From Caulobacter soli (GTDB taxonomy: Bacteria; Pseudomonadota; Alphaproteobacteria; Caulobacterales; Caulobacteraceae), in NCBI RefSeq assembly GCF_011045195.1, contig NZ_CP049199.1, positions 1,736,001-1,800,000 of the forward strand: a stretch of DNA of 64,000 nucleotides, in the 5' to 3' direction. Both the position numbers and the translations under genes were made by a program. Positions 28,312 through 38,765 of the stretch are shown piece by piece; the stretch's first letter is position 1, and each line of letters opens with the position of its first letter. The notes below the pieces were generated by a model. That model saw only the letters and a program-made list of their open reading frames with translations. It did not search any database and was not told the origin of the DNA.

Positions 28312-28518
28312 ATGGCCTTCGCGACCTTCACACGGCCGGACGGTACGCCCGTCTCGATCAACACGGCCGAGGTTCTGAGCCTGACGCCGGTTCCGCCCGA
28401 CGGCCCACTGGCGGGACCGCTGACGGTCGGCACGCGCATCGCCTTCAAGAACGGCAAGCATCAGGACGTCAAGGAACTGGTCGCGGCCGTCGAGAAGAAG
28501 CTGAACGCGGCGGGGTAG
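28312..28518 (+). CDS. Small uncharacterised protein
   Basis: 68 residues, not recognised beyond its layout: a beta-rich protein with FATFTRPDGTPVSINTAEVLSLTPV at the N-terminus and GTRIAFKNGKHQDVKELVAAVEKKLNAA at the C-terminus. It is compact and charged, without signal peptide or membrane segment. The ATG at 28312 has GAGGGG about 9 bases upstream. It ends 2 bases before the convergent DUF1501 gene. Confidence 0.65.
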   Translation: MAFATFTRPDGTPVSINTAEVLSLTPVPPDGPLAGPLTVGTRIAFKNGKHQDVKELVAAVEKKLNAAG

Positions 28519-28520
28519 GC

Positions 28521-29846
28521 TCAGACCAGCCCCGTCAGCGGCTTGGCGTTCGCGCTGTCGGGGAACACCTTGGTCTCCAGGGCCGCGCGGTCGACGCCCA
28601 TGTGCTCGGCCAGCACGCCCTTGAATAGGCCGCGCATGTCGAGGGTGGGGCGCACGTCGCGGTTCTCGAACAAGGCCTCCTGCTTCAGGGTGGGCCAGTC
28701 GCCGATGATGCCGCCCTTCTTCAGGCCGCCGCCCAGCACCAAGGCGGTCGAACCGGTGCCGTGGTCGGTGCCGCCGGTGCCGTTGACCTGGGCCGTGCGG
28801 CCAAACTCGGTGGCGGCCACCACCACCGTGTTGTTCCACTCCGCGCCCAGGCCGGTGTTCAGCCCGTCGAGCACGGCGTCCAGATAGGACAGGCGGGTGT
28901 TGAGCTGGCCGACCTGGCCGGCGTGGGTGTCCCAACCGTCCAGCGAGATGGCGGCGATGCGCGGGCCGCCCTGTTGAATCATGAAGCCCGCCAGAGTCGA
29001 GCCCAGCTTGCGCGCGGCCTCGCGAGCCTGATGCTGGGCGGCGAGGACTTGAGGGGTCTGCGCCATGGCCTGGGCGGGCGTCGCGTTCGACGGCGCCATG
29101 GTCTGGACGACGGCCTTCTGGACCATCGCATTCGGGCCAGCGACGGCGGCGTTGGTCGATACCGGCGTCATGGCGGGCGCCAATGTCGACATCGCCAGTC
29201 GCCCCATGGCTTCGGTCTCGAGGCCCCGCGCGAACGCTGGTCCCATCAGGGGATCGGACTTGTAGAGATCCTGCAGCAGGGTGGGCAGGCGGGCGGTCTC
29301 GTTGACGCTGCCGCCCGACGACCAACTGGCGGCCTGCACCTTGCCGCGCAGGATCAGAGGCGCGGTCGGACCCACCGACAGGCCCTGGATGGTCGAAGGC
29401 CCCATCACTTCCAGGGTTCGGTTCAGCCAGCCCGAATAGACGTTGCCGTAGACGTGGGATGAGCCTGTCTCCAGGACGTCCTGAGCTTCGAAGTGCGACC
29501 GCACCCGATCCGGACCGGCGATGGCCGGGGCGATGCGGGCCTGGCCCTTCAGCGCCAGGGCGTGGACGGACTCCAGGGCCGGATGCAGGCCGAAGGTTCC
29601 GTCCAGCTTCAGCGCCTGGTCGGGCGCCACGGCCACGGCGCCGCGCAAGGCCGCATAGTCGGGATCGCCGATCGGCGGGCTGACGGTCAGGCCGTCCATG
29701 CCGCCCCGGCAGATGACGACCACCATCTTGCGTTTGGCCATCGGACCGTCGGCGGCGGCGAAGGCCGATCCGCCCAGGAAGCTGACGGAAACGCCCAGGC
29801 CGGCGGCCTGGAGGAGGAGCGAGCGGCGCGAGACTTGAGCATTCAT
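28521..29846 (-). CDS. DUF1501 family Tat-exported protein
   Basis: 441 residues. N-terminal twin-arginine signal SRRSLLLQAAGLGVSVSFLGGSAFA, so exported folded. The DUF1501 fold (sulfatase/alkaline-phosphatase-like) shows VVVICRGGMDGLTV early, ISLDGWDTHAGQVGQLNTRL (about 300-320) and VAATEFGRTAQVNGTGGTDHGTGSTALVLGGGL (about 345-377) with metal-site-like Asp and His residues. Enzyme activity is unproven. Coupled to the DUF1800 gene by an ATGA overlap; the two families nearly always occur together. Confidence 0.9.
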   Translation of the reverse strand: MNAQVSRRSLLLQAAGLGVSVSFLGGSAFAAADGPMAKRKMVVVICRGGMDGLTVSPPIGDPDYAALRGAVAVAPDQALKLDGTFGLHPALESVHALALKGQARIAPAIAGPDRVRSHFEAQDVLETGSSHVYGNVYSGWLNRTLEVMGPSTIQGLSVGPTAPLILRGKVQAASWSSGGSVNETARLPTLLQDLYKSDPLMGPAFARGLETEAMGRLAMSTLAPAMTPVSTNAAVAGPNAMVQKAVVQTMAPSNATPAQAMAQTPQVLAAQHQAREAARKLGSTLAGFMIQQGGPRIAAISLDGWDTHAGQVGQLNTRLSYLDAVLDGLNTGLGAEWNNTVVVAATEFGRTAQVNGTGGTDHGTGSTALVLGGGLKKGGIIGDWPTLKQEALFENRDVRPTLDMRGLFKGVLAEHMGVDRAALETKVFPDSANAKPLTGLV

Positions 29847-31234
29847 CGGCGTTGAAACTCCGGGCTCATCAACAACAGGGCCATGGCCTCGCGGCGGGTC
29901 TCGGCCCGGGCCACGGCCTTGGCGACGGGCGGGGTCAGTCGGGCCCCGAGGGCGGACTGGGCGAAGACGTTCGGGTCGACGCCGTCCGCGGAGAGCGCGG
30001 CCAGGCCCTGGCTGAACCGCAGCCGTTGGATCAGGGCGTCGGGCGCGCACCAGACCTGGGCCGTATCGTCCCAGCCCTTGGGCGATGGTGGCGAGAAGGG
30101 CTTCTGACCAAGGTTGGTCACCATCGACGGAAGCTTGCCGATCGGCGCCGACTGCGCGCCCATGGCCCGCCAGGTCGAGATCGCGAATTCGTAAGGGGTC
30201 TTGAACTTGGTCGGCGTCGGATCCCAGGCTTCCGGCGATTGGACCAGGGTCCTCGCCAACTCGTCCAGGCGGCCGCCGCTGTCGAGATAGCTCTTCTCCA
30301 GGCGGGCGACGAGGGTCGGTGGCGGCGTGTCGCTGACGAAATGGGCCGCCAACTTGGTCGAAACGTGGTGCGCGGTATGGGGGCTGGCGGCCAGGTCGCG
30401 CATGACCGCCAGGGCCTGGGCCTGGCCCTCCTGCGAATAGCGACGGCCCATCACCGTGTGCACGCCCGGCTCGTGAGCATTGTCGCGAAACCGGAAGGAT
30501 GTGTTCGGCTCCTGGCCCACGCTGAAGCCGGTCATGGCCCGGGCGAACTCGGTGACGTCGGCCTGGCTGTAGCCGGCGTTGACCCCTACGGTGTGCAGTT
30601 CAAGGATCTCGCGAGCCAGGTTCTCGTTGAGCCCGCCGACCTTCTGGGCGTGGGTGCGCTGATAGATCGACACCTTGCTGTTGGGCCCTACCGACTGGGC
30701 CTGGTCCAGGTAGAGCAGCATGGCCGGGTGGGTGGACGAGGCGACCAGCATGTCCTCGAAGCGTCCGAAGGCGTGCGCACGGATGGCCTCCTGCTCGAAC
30801 GGACCGATCAACGGGCCCACGTTCTGCCGGGAGCTTGAGACCGTGAAATGGTTGGCCCAGAACAGCGCCCAGCGCTCGCGAAAGGCCGCGTCGGTCGTGG
30901 CGCCCAGCTGAGCCCGAGCCAGGAAATCATCGCCGGTCTGGTCGCGCATGGCGTTGCGGGCGTTCTTGGCCAGCTCGGCCTTGACCGGCGCCGCCTTCGG
31001 ATCGCCGTCGACCTTGGCCGCAGCCTGCCGCTGCATCTGGAATTCACGAGCTTGCGCCAGACGCTCGGCTGAACTTTCGACGCCTTGCGGCTGATCGGCG
31101 CCTTCGGGACGGATCTGGGCCGTCAGGAAGCCGCGTGGGTCGCTTCGCGCCGCGTCGATCTCGTCGGGACGCGCGCCCAGGCCGAAACGGGTTGCGGCGA
31201 TGGCCGCCATCATGTCGTTGGAAGGCAGGCTCAC
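29843..31234 (-). CDS. DUF1800 family protein
   Basis: 463 residues. DUF1800 marks: AAIAATRFGLGARPDEID at the N-terminus, RERWALFWANHFTVS, LARDLLELHTVGVNAGYSQADVTEFARAMTGFSV-like block (here NLAREILELHTVG) and HHVSTKLAAHFVSDTPPP. I chose the GTG at 31234, preceded by GGGAGA; an ATG further upstream at 31336 runs into the ATP12 gene on the other strand. It is the first gene of the DUF1800-DUF1501 operon. Function unknown; possibly a partner needed to mature or hold the exported DUF1501 protein. Confidence 0.88.
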   Translation of the reverse strand: MSLPSNDMMAAIAATRFGLGARPDEIDAARSDPRGFLTAQIRPEGADQPQGVESSAERLAQAREFQMQRQAAAKVDGDPKAAPVKAELAKNARNAMRDQTGDDFLARAQLGATTDAAFRERWALFWANHFTVSSSRQNVGPLIGPFEQEAIRAHAFGRFEDMLVASSTHPAMLLYLDQAQSVGPNSKVSIYQRTHAQKVGGLNENLAREILELHTVGVNAGYSQADVTEFARAMTGFSVGQEPNTSFRFRDNAHEPGVHTVMGRRYSQEGQAQALAVMRDLAASPHTAHHVSTKLAAHFVSDTPPPTLVARLEKSYLDSGGRLDELARTLVQSPEAWDPTPTKFKTPYEFAISTWRAMGAQSAPIGKLPSMVTNLGQKPFSPPSPKGWDDTAQVWCAPDALIQRLRFSQGLAALSADGVDPNVFAQSALGARLTPPVAKAVARAETRREAMALLLMSPEFQRR

Positions 31235-31325
31235 TCTGCTCGTCTCCCTTGCCTTGTGCGCGTTGTTTGACCATTCAACGCGGTGAAACCGATATTTTGA
31301 TGTCCGGACTGAAAAGAGTTCCGCC

Positions 31326-32066
31326 TTGGCCGACAAGCCCGATCTGCTGCAACGTCCCCGTCGCTTCTACAAGGCCGCCACGGCGGGTCCCGCCAAGGGG
31401 GATAGCGTGGGCGGCGGCTTCGCCGTGCTTCTGGACGGCCGCACGCCCAAGTCGCCGGCCAAGTCACCCCTGGTGCTGCCGAGCCTGGCCTTGGCCGAGG
31501 TGGTGGCCGCGGAGTGGGAGGCCCAGGTCGAGGTCATCGACTCGACCGCCATGCCCGCCACGCGCCTGGCCTTCACCGCCATCGACCGCATTCGCGAGAC
31601 CCGGGCCGAGGTGGCCGCCGAGGTCGCGGCCTATGCCGGTTCGGACCTGCTCTGCTACTGGGCCGACCATCCCACGCCGCTGGTCGAGCGCCAGAAGCGC
31701 GACTGGGGCGCCATGCTCGATTGGGCCAAGGCCGAGCTCGACGTGCATCTCAAGCCCGCCAGCGGCGTGATCCACACCGCCCAGCCGCCGGCGGCCCTGG
31801 CCTCGGTCGAGGCCCTGGCCCTGACCATGGACGACTTCACCTTGGCGGGCGTGGCCTACAGCGCCGGCCTGTTCGGCTCGACCGTCCTGGCCCTGGCGCT
31901 GCGAGCCGGCAAGGTCACTGGCCGCAAGGCGCTGGACCTGTCGCGGCTGGAGGAGATCTTCCAGGCCGAGACCTGGGGCCAGGACGCCGAGGCCGTCGCC
32001 CGCGCCGAGGCCCTGGCGATCGAGGCCCAGGTGTTGGAGCGCTGGTTCGCCGCGCTGCGGCGCTAG
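31326..32066 (+). CDS. ATP12-family F1-ATPase assembly chaperone
   Basis: 246 residues. Homologous to the mitochondrial Atp12/ATPAF2 chaperone that helps assemble the F1 alpha subunit. Signature segments: LLQRPRRFYKAA at the start, FAVLLDGRTPKSPAKSPLVLPS (about residues 32-53), VAAEWEAQ, and LLCYWADHPTPLVERQKRDWGAML (about 108-131). The start appears to be TTG at 31326, as the in-frame alternatives do not fit the family N-terminus; the nearby ATG at 31300 is in another frame. It lies 6 bases before the YnfA gene. Confidence 0.87.
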   Translation: MADKPDLLQRPRRFYKAATAGPAKGDSVGGGFAVLLDGRTPKSPAKSPLVLPSLALAEVVAAEWEAQVEVIDSTAMPATRLAFTAIDRIRETRAEVAAEVAAYAGSDLLCYWADHPTPLVERQKRDWGAMLDWAKAELDVHLKPASGVIHTAQPPAALASVEALALTMDDFTLAGVAYSAGLFGSTVLALALRAGKVTGRKALDLSRLEEIFQAETWGQDAEAVARAEALAIEAQVLERWFAALRR

Positions 32067-32072
32067 GCGGCG

Positions 32073-32399
32073 GTGAAGACCATTGTCCTCTACGCCCTGG
32101 CCGCCGCTTGCGAGATCGGCGGTTGCTACGCCTTCTGGCGCTGGCTGAAACAGGGTCAGTCGATGCTGTGGGCAGTGGTCGGGATCGTTGCGCTGGCGGT
32201 GTTCGCCTGGCTCCTGACCCGCGTCGACAGCCCGGCCGCGGGGCGGACCTTCGCGGCCTATGGCGGGCTCTATATCGCCGCTTCCCTGGTCTGGATGCGG
32301 GTGGTGGAAGGTCTGCGACCGGATCGTTGGGACCTGGCCGGGGCGGCCGTCTGCCTGGTCGGGGCGGGGATCATCCTGTGGGCGCCGCGCGTGGCCTGA
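32073..32399 (+). CDS. YnfA-family small membrane protein
   Basis: 108 residues, four membrane segments, the classic size of the YnfA/UPF0060 family, related to small multidrug-resistance proteins. The family pattern [18 protein letters not shown] (about residues 11-28), [26 protein letters not shown] (about 50-75) and [12 protein letters not shown] is clear. GTG start. Function unproven, possibly cation or drug efflux. Confidence 0.92.
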   Translation: MKTIVLYALAAACEIGGCYAFWRWLKQGQSMLWAVVGIVALAVFAWLLTRVDSPAAGRTFAAYGGLYIAASLVWMRVVEGLRPDRWDLAGAAVCLVGAGIILWAPRVA

Positions 32400-32499
32400 C
32401 CGGCTTGCCACGTAAAGCTCGCGCCGCTACCGCTCGCCCCATAAGGTGGCCGTGAAGGTCCGGTGCCAAGCTTTGGTAGATGAGCAGGGGAGCGTCCGC

Positions 32500-34032
<1,533 letters not shown>

Positions 34033-34039
34033 CGCGGCC

Positions 34040-34065
34040 GGGGACATACCAGTGGGCATATCCCC
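34040..34065. repeat. Possible short relative of the intergenic inverted-repeat family
   Basis: GGGGACATACC is followed by AGT and then GGGCATATCCCC. The left half matches the termini of copies at 19515 and 50709, and it begins 7 bases after the pccB stop, the same place as the other copies. The right half is diverged and the element is only 26 bp, so membership is uncertain. Confidence 0.4.
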
Positions 34066-34083
34066 GATCGTGAGCGAGGCGTC

Positions 34084-34932
34084 TTACTTCACCACATCCA
34101 TCGTCACGCTGAGCGTCCCATCCGGATTGCCCATCGATTTGGGCGCGCCGCCGAAGTCGCCAGCATAGGTCGGGGCCAGCAGGGCCTGGAACGCCGAGAC
34201 CGGAACGGTGACCTCGTAGTCGCCTTCGGAATAGGGGCCGACCACATAGGGATCGATCAGCGCCGTCAGGCCGCCGATCTTGCCCGGCGTGGTCGAAGGG
34301 GCGGGGACCAGCACGGTCTGGTTCCACTTGGGGCAGGAGAAGGTGTCGTTCAGCGGCACGGCGCCGTCGCGGTGGGTCTTGGCGGCGGCGACCGCGTCGC
34401 AGATCGCCTTGTCGAGCCCGCTCATGTCGGCGTCGGGCCGGAACAGGGCCTTGGGCTGAACCTCGCGATTGGCCGTCGTGTCCCAGATCAGGGTGGAGCC
34501 GCCGTGGTTGGGATGGGCGCCGCCGGTGTCCTCGAACCACAGGGCGCGCAAGGCCACCAGCGGGGCGGCGTCGGCGGCCAGGAACCACTGGCTTTGACGG
34601 TTGTACGGCCGCCAGGGGAACTGGCCGGTCGAGGCCTTGTGGTCGGCCTGGGCCTTGGCGGCGAAGGTGCGAAGGCCGGCAACCTCGCGGTCGTAAAGCA
34701 TCGTATGCAGGGCGGGATAGTTGGCGATCTCGGCCGGCAGGCGCAGGGCGACCTTGGCCGCCGGATCGGTCTGGTCGAAAGCCAGGGGGCGGGCCGCCGG
34801 GGCCGGGGCGGCGGCGACGGGCGCGGCCGGCGAGGCGGCGGGCGCGGGTGGCGCGGCGGGCTTGCGCTCGCAGGCGCTCAGCACGGCGATCAGGCCGAGC
34901 GCGGCGAGGGGCAGGGTCTTGGTGGATATCAT
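34084..34932 (-). CDS. DUF3298/RsiV-like lipoprotein
   Basis: 282 residues. Signal peptide with lipobox VLSAC, lipidated Cys at 21, then a Pro/Ala-rich linker (about residues 24-48). The globular part contains LPAEIANYPALHTMLYDREVAGLRTFAAKA and ends in GPYSEGDYEVTVPVSAFQALLAPTY, the layout of DUF4163/DUF3298 proteins such as the RsiV anti-sigma factor ectodomain, but without a membrane anchor or sigma-binding region. The start at 34932 has AGGAG 8 bases upstream. Convergent with pccB. Substrate unknown. Confidence 0.75.
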   Translation of the reverse strand: MISTKTLPLAALGLIAVLSACERKPAAPPAPAASPAAPVAAAPAPAARPLAFDQTDPAAKVALRLPAEIANYPALHTMLYDREVAGLRTFAAKAQADHKASTGQFPWRPYNRQSQWFLAADAAPLVALRALWFEDTGGAHPNHGGSTLIWDTTANREVQPKALFRPDADMSGLDKAICDAVAAAKTHRDGAVPLNDTFSCPKWNQTVLVPAPSTTPGKIGGLTALIDPYVVGPYSEGDYEVTVPVSAFQALLAPTYAGDFGGAPKSMGNPDGTLSVTMDVVK

Positions 34933-35090
34933 CGACATCACTCCTGAACGCCGCCCCCGCCAGCTGGCTCCACCCTGCCTTGGGTCGCGAGGCCCGTCCA
35001 TGGGGCGCTTTCCGGGCCTGGCCAGTCGCCATTTTCGTCGAACGCGGCTAGATCGGGAAAGGGCTGAACAGGGTTGAACAGGGACGGGCG

Positions 35091-35594
35091 ATGAAACGTC
35101 AGAGGTTGTGGCTGCTGCTGGCGGCCGGCGCGATGGTGCTGGGCGCGTGTTCGACGACGGGGCCCGGTCCGACGCCGCCGTCCTACGGTTTCGACGCCTC
35201 CATGGTCTGGGACTACCACGCCGGCTCGAAGGGCGAGGCGCATCTGAACTACGGCACGCCGGACACCGACAATGTCGGGATCATGTTCCAGTGCCGCCCC
35301 AAGGTCGGAACCGTCAGCTTCATCACCGACCTGCGCAAGGGCGCGCTCGGTCCCGGCGTCGTGCGTTTCCAGTCCGGCAAGGCCAAGGGGCGATACGCCG
35401 CCAAGCTGGAAAAGTCGGAGCTGACGGACGGGTGGGTCGCGATGGGCGAGATTCCGCTGGTCGATCCCGTACTGGCGGCGTTCCAGAAGACCGGCCTGAT
35501 CAGCCAGGTCGACGAGGGCGTCTATGACCAGAACGCTCGGACGGCGTCTGAGCGCGGGGCGATCAGCCGTTTCTTCGGCGTTTGCAGGGGCTGA
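35091..35594 (+). CDS. Uncharacterised lipoprotein
   Basis: 167 residues, not recognised as a named family. Signal peptide MKRQRLWLLLAAGAMVLGAC with a clear lipobox and Cys at 20. The mature part is beta-rich (SKGEAHLNYGTPDTDNVGIMFQCRP, TVSFITDLRKGA) and ends SRFFGVCRG. Divergent from the DUF3298 lipoprotein, with about 158 bases between the starts holding no clear promoter motif. Confidence 0.7.
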   Translation: MKRQRLWLLLAAGAMVLGACSTTGPGPTPPSYGFDASMVWDYHAGSKGEAHLNYGTPDTDNVGIMFQCRPKVGTVSFITDLRKGALGPGVVRFQSGKAKGRYAAKLEKSELTDGWVAMGEIPLVDPVLAAFQKTGLISQVDEGVYDQNARTASERGAISRFFGVCRG

Positions 35595-35672
35595 CCAGCT
35601 CTCGCTCTGGGGGCGAGGACTTTCGGTTGACGCCCGCCGAGGGCGCCTTCAAATGAGGACGCCCGCGTCGGG

Positions 35673-36608
35673 GTGGACAGTACGGTCGCGACCCACGAGA
35701 TGGACGACCACGCCGCCTTTTTCGAAAGAGTCGAGACCCTGCGCGCCGGGGTGGATCGGCGGCTGGCCGAACTCGCCCCGCCTGTAGGCTCCGCGCCCGA
35801 CCGGCTGGTCGAGGCGGTGCGCTATTCGCTGCTGGCCCCCGGCAAGCGCTTCCGTCCGATGGTGACCCTGCTGGCCGCCGCCGAGCTGGGCGCGCCCGAG
35901 GGCGCGGCGCTGGACGTGGCCTGCGCGTTCGAGATGATCCACGCCGCCTCGCTGATCCTGGACGACCTGCCGGCCATGGACGATGCGGGCCTGCGACGCG
36001 GCCTGCCGACCATCCACCGAGCCTTCGATGAAGCCACGGCGATCCTGGCCGGGGTGGGGCTGCTCAACCAGGCCTATGCGGTGATCGCCGCCGACCGGGG
36101 CCTGCCCGCGCCGCTGCGCGCCGAGCTGGCCGGCCGGGCCGCCCACGCTGTCGGCTTTTCGGGCCTGATCGCCGGCCAGGCCCGCGACCTGTTCGACCGC
36201 GACAAGCTGCGCGACCCTGCCGCCCTGGACCGGTTGAATCACGAGAAGACCGGGGTGCTGATCATCGCCGCCGCCCAGGGCGGGGCGCTGGTCGCCAAGG
36301 AAACCGGAGGGCGGGCTTCGGACGCGGCCGTCGAGGCCATGGGCGTCTTCGCCCGCCACATCGGCCTGGCCTTCCAGATCCGTGACGATCTGATCGACGC
36401 CCAGGGCTCGACCGAGGCGGCCGGCAAGGACGTCGGCAAGGACGCCGCCATGGCCACCGTGGTCTCGACCTTGGGCTCGACAGGCGCCCGTCAGGTCATG
36501 GAAGAGCATCTGGCCAAGGCCTCGGGCGCCTTGGCCGAGGTGGGTTGCGGCGACCTGCTGGGCCGATACGTCGGCGACCTGTTCGCGCGGCGCAAGGCGG
36601 CGGCGTGA
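35673..36608 (+). CDS. crtE: Geranylgeranyl diphosphate synthase
   Basis: 311 residues. Polyprenyl synthase making the C20 precursor of carotenoids from IPP and allylic diphosphates. First Asp-rich motif DDLPAMDD at residues 97-104, second FQIRDDLID near 230; GKRFRP at about 57-62. In this cluster the GGPP assignment is favoured over FPP synthase, although the family alone cannot decide chain length. GTG at 35673 is the probable start; an ATG at 35700 is possible. Its stop overlaps the start of the ABC ATPase gene (GTGA), so pigment synthesis and transport are translationally coupled. Confidence 0.85.
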   Translation: MDSTVATHEMDDHAAFFERVETLRAGVDRRLAELAPPVGSAPDRLVEAVRYSLLAPGKRFRPMVTLLAAAELGAPEGAALDVACAFEMIHAASLILDDLPAMDDAGLRRGLPTIHRAFDEATAILAGVGLLNQAYAVIAADRGLPAPLRAELAGRAAHAVGFSGLIAGQARDLFDRDKLRDPAALDRLNHEKTGVLIIAAAQGGALVAKETGGRASDAAVEAMGVFARHIGLAFQIRDDLIDAQGSTEAAGKDVGKDAAMATVVSTLGSTGARQVMEEHLAKASGALAEVGCGDLLGRYVGDLFARRKAAA

Positions 36609-37546
36609 TCGCCGAGCCCGTCTTGACGGTGAGCGGCGCGGTCCACGCCTATGGCGGCAAGCCGGCTCTGCGCGGTGTCGACCTGGTGCTGCGCCCGGGC
36701 GAGATCTACGCGCTGCTAGGCCCTAACGGGGCCGGTAAGACCACCCTGATCCGCGCGATCTGCGGACGCATCCGGCCTGACCAAGGCGAGGTCCTGCTGA
36801 AGGGCCGCGATCCCACTCGCGTGGCGGGGGCGCGGGCTGGCCTGGGTCTGGTTCCCCAGGAGATCGCGCTCTATCCGAACCTGACGGTGGCCGAGAACAT
36901 CGAGACCTTCGCCGCCCTGGCCGACGTGCCACGCGCGGGCGTCGCGGCGGCCGTGCGCCGCGCCCTGGACCTGACCCACACGATCGATCGCGCCGATGTG
37001 CCGATCAAGCATCTGTCCGGCGGCTACCAGCGCCGCGCCAACATCGCCGCCGCCATCGTGCACGAACCCAGTCTGCTGATCCTCGACGAGCCCACCGTCG
37101 GGGTGGATCTGGACGCCCGCGAGGCGGTGGATGCGGTGATCCGAGGCCTGCGCGACCTGGGTGTGGCGGTGCTGATGACGACCCACGACCTCGACCAGGC
37201 CGGCGCCCTGGCCGACCGTGTCGGCTTTCTGCGTGACGGCCAGTTGGTGCTGGAAGGCGAGCCCCACGCCCTGATCGCCGAGGCGTTCGGCGCGCGGATG
37301 GAGATCCAGGTGCATCTCGCCGAGGCGGTCGACGCCGCGGGCGAGGCCCGCCTGATCGCCGAAGGCCTGGAGCGCACGGTGCGGCCTTCGGTCTGGACGC
37401 GGCTGGAGGCGGACGGCTACGCGGCCGCCGGGCCGTTGAACGAGCGCCTGCGCGAGGCGGGGCTGACGCCACGCGAGATCCGGGTGCGCGAACCGTCGCT
37501 GGCCAATCTGTTCACCCTGGTGGCCGATCGGAAGCTGGCGGCGTGA
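36605..37546 (+). CDS. ABC transporter ATP-binding protein in the carotenoid operon
   Basis: 313 residues. Nucleotide-binding subunit: Walker A GPNGAGKTT (about 40-48), Q-loop VPQEIALYPNLTV, signature LSGGYQRRANIA (about 140-151), Walker B LLILDEPTVGVDLDAR (about 160-175), switch His in TTHDLDQAG. C-terminal 90 residues form an added domain. It belongs to the ABC-2/CcmA-type drug or lipid exporter group. GTG start overlaps the crtE stop and its stop overlaps the permease start, so it is embedded in the pigment operon. Confidence 0.92.
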   Translation: MIAEPVLTVSGAVHAYGGKPALRGVDLVLRPGEIYALLGPNGAGKTTLIRAICGRIRPDQGEVLLKGRDPTRVAGARAGLGLVPQEIALYPNLTVAENIETFAALADVPRAGVAAAVRRALDLTHTIDRADVPIKHLSGGYQRRANIAAAIVHEPSLLILDEPTVGVDLDAREAVDAVIRGLRDLGVAVLMTTHDLDQAGALADRVGFLRDGQLVLEGEPHALIAEAFGARMEIQVHLAEAVDAAGEARLIAEGLERTVRPSVWTRLEADGYAAAGPLNERLREAGLTPREIRVREPSLANLFTLVADRKLAA

Positions 37547-38760
37547 CGTTCGGTCCAGGAAGAGGGGCGATCTGGAAGATCGTCGCCATGGTGCGGGTGA
37601 TGGCGCTGGATCTCTGGCGTGATCGCGGCGCCTTGATCATGACTTTCCTGCTGCCGCCGCTGGTGTTCCTGATCTTCTCCTCGGTGTTCGCCGGAACGAC
37701 GGGAGACGACATCCAGCTGAAGCTGGCGGTGGCGGACACGGCCCGCACGGCGGATTCCGGCCGATTGGCGAAGGCGCTGGCGGCTTCGCCCGAGGTCCGC
37801 GCCGAAGCGGCGCCCACGGCCGACGAGGTGCGGCGGCGGGTCAAGGCCGGGCGCGCCGACGCCGGCCTGGTGATCCGGGCCGATCCCGCCTCGGCCGGCA
37901 AGCCGTTCCTGATCATCGCCGATCCCAGCCGCGCCGTCGCCGCGCCCCTGGCCCAGGCCCGGGTGCAGCAGGTTCTGGCCGACGCCCTGCCGGACGTCAC
38001 CCTGCGCCGCACGATCACCCAGCTGGAGCCGGCCCTGGGCGGCTACACCGAAGAGCAGGCCGAGAACGCCGACAGCGCCGCGGCCCTGATGCGCCAGACG
38101 CCGACCCAGGACGACGGCGGCTTCTTCGAGCGCGAGGCGATCAAGAACGCCAAGACCGGCGGCGGGGTGATCGCCTACTACGCCGGGGCGGTCATGATCC
38201 TGTTCGCCCTGTTCTCGGCCATGCAGGGCGCGCTGGGCCTGATGAACGAGCAGAGCACGGGCGTGGCCGACCGTTTGCTGGCCGGCACGGCGGGCATGGG
38301 TCCGGTGGTCAGCGGCAAGTTCCTGTTCCTGATCGGGCAGGGCGTGGCCCAGGCCGTGCTGATCTTCGCCACCGCCCAGATCGTGTATGGCGTCGCGGTG
38401 GTTCAACACTTGGCGCTATGGCTGCCGACCACCCTGGCGGCCTCCGCCTGCGCCGCGGGCGTGGCCCTGGGGCTGGTCTCGATGTGCCGCACGCGCGAGC
38501 AGGCCCAGATGCTGTCGACCTTCGTGATCCTGGTCCTGGCGGCGATCGGCGGCAGCATGGTGCCGCGCTTCCTGATGCCGCCCTGGCTGCAGGCGGTCGG
38601 CTGGTTCACGCCGCACGCCTGGACCATCGACGCCTATCAGGCGATCCTCTGGCGCGACGCCGGGATCGGCGGCGTGTATAAGGCTTGGTGCGTGCTGATC
38701 GTTGTCGGGCTCTTCGGCCTGGTGATCGCACACACCTTGGCGCGCCGGCTGCGGCGATAA
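37543..38760 (+). CDS. ABC-2 type transporter permease in the carotenoid operon
   Basis: 405 residues. N-terminal membrane segment (GALIMTFLLPPLVFLIFSSVF, about 29-50), a large extracytoplasmic domain of about 150 residues (YhgE/Pip-like), then about five C-terminal membrane segments ending in LIVVGLFGLVIAHTL. Layout matches ABC-2 permeases of the YhhJ/DrrB kind. It partners the preceding ATPase. The conserved co-location with crtE and crtZ suggests that it moves carotenoid or a related lipid, but the substrate is inferred only from context. Confidence 0.88.
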   Translation: MTFGPGRGAIWKIVAMVRVMALDLWRDRGALIMTFLLPPLVFLIFSSVFAGTTGDDIQLKLAVADTARTADSGRLAKALAASPEVRAEAAPTADEVRRRVKAGRADAGLVIRADPASAGKPFLIIADPSRAVAAPLAQARVQQVLADALPDVTLRRTITQLEPALGGYTEEQAENADSAAALMRQTPTQDDGGFFEREAIKNAKTGGGVIAYYAGAVMILFALFSAMQGALGLMNEQSTGVADRLLAGTAGMGPVVSGKFLFLIGQGVAQAVLIFATAQIVYGVAVVQHLALWLPTTLAASACAAGVALGLVSMCRTREQAQMLSTFVILVLAAIGGSMVPRFLMPPWLQAVGWFTPHAWTIDAYQAILWRDAGIGGVYKAWCVLIVVGLFGLVIAHTLARRLRR

Positions 38761-38765
38761 TCGGG

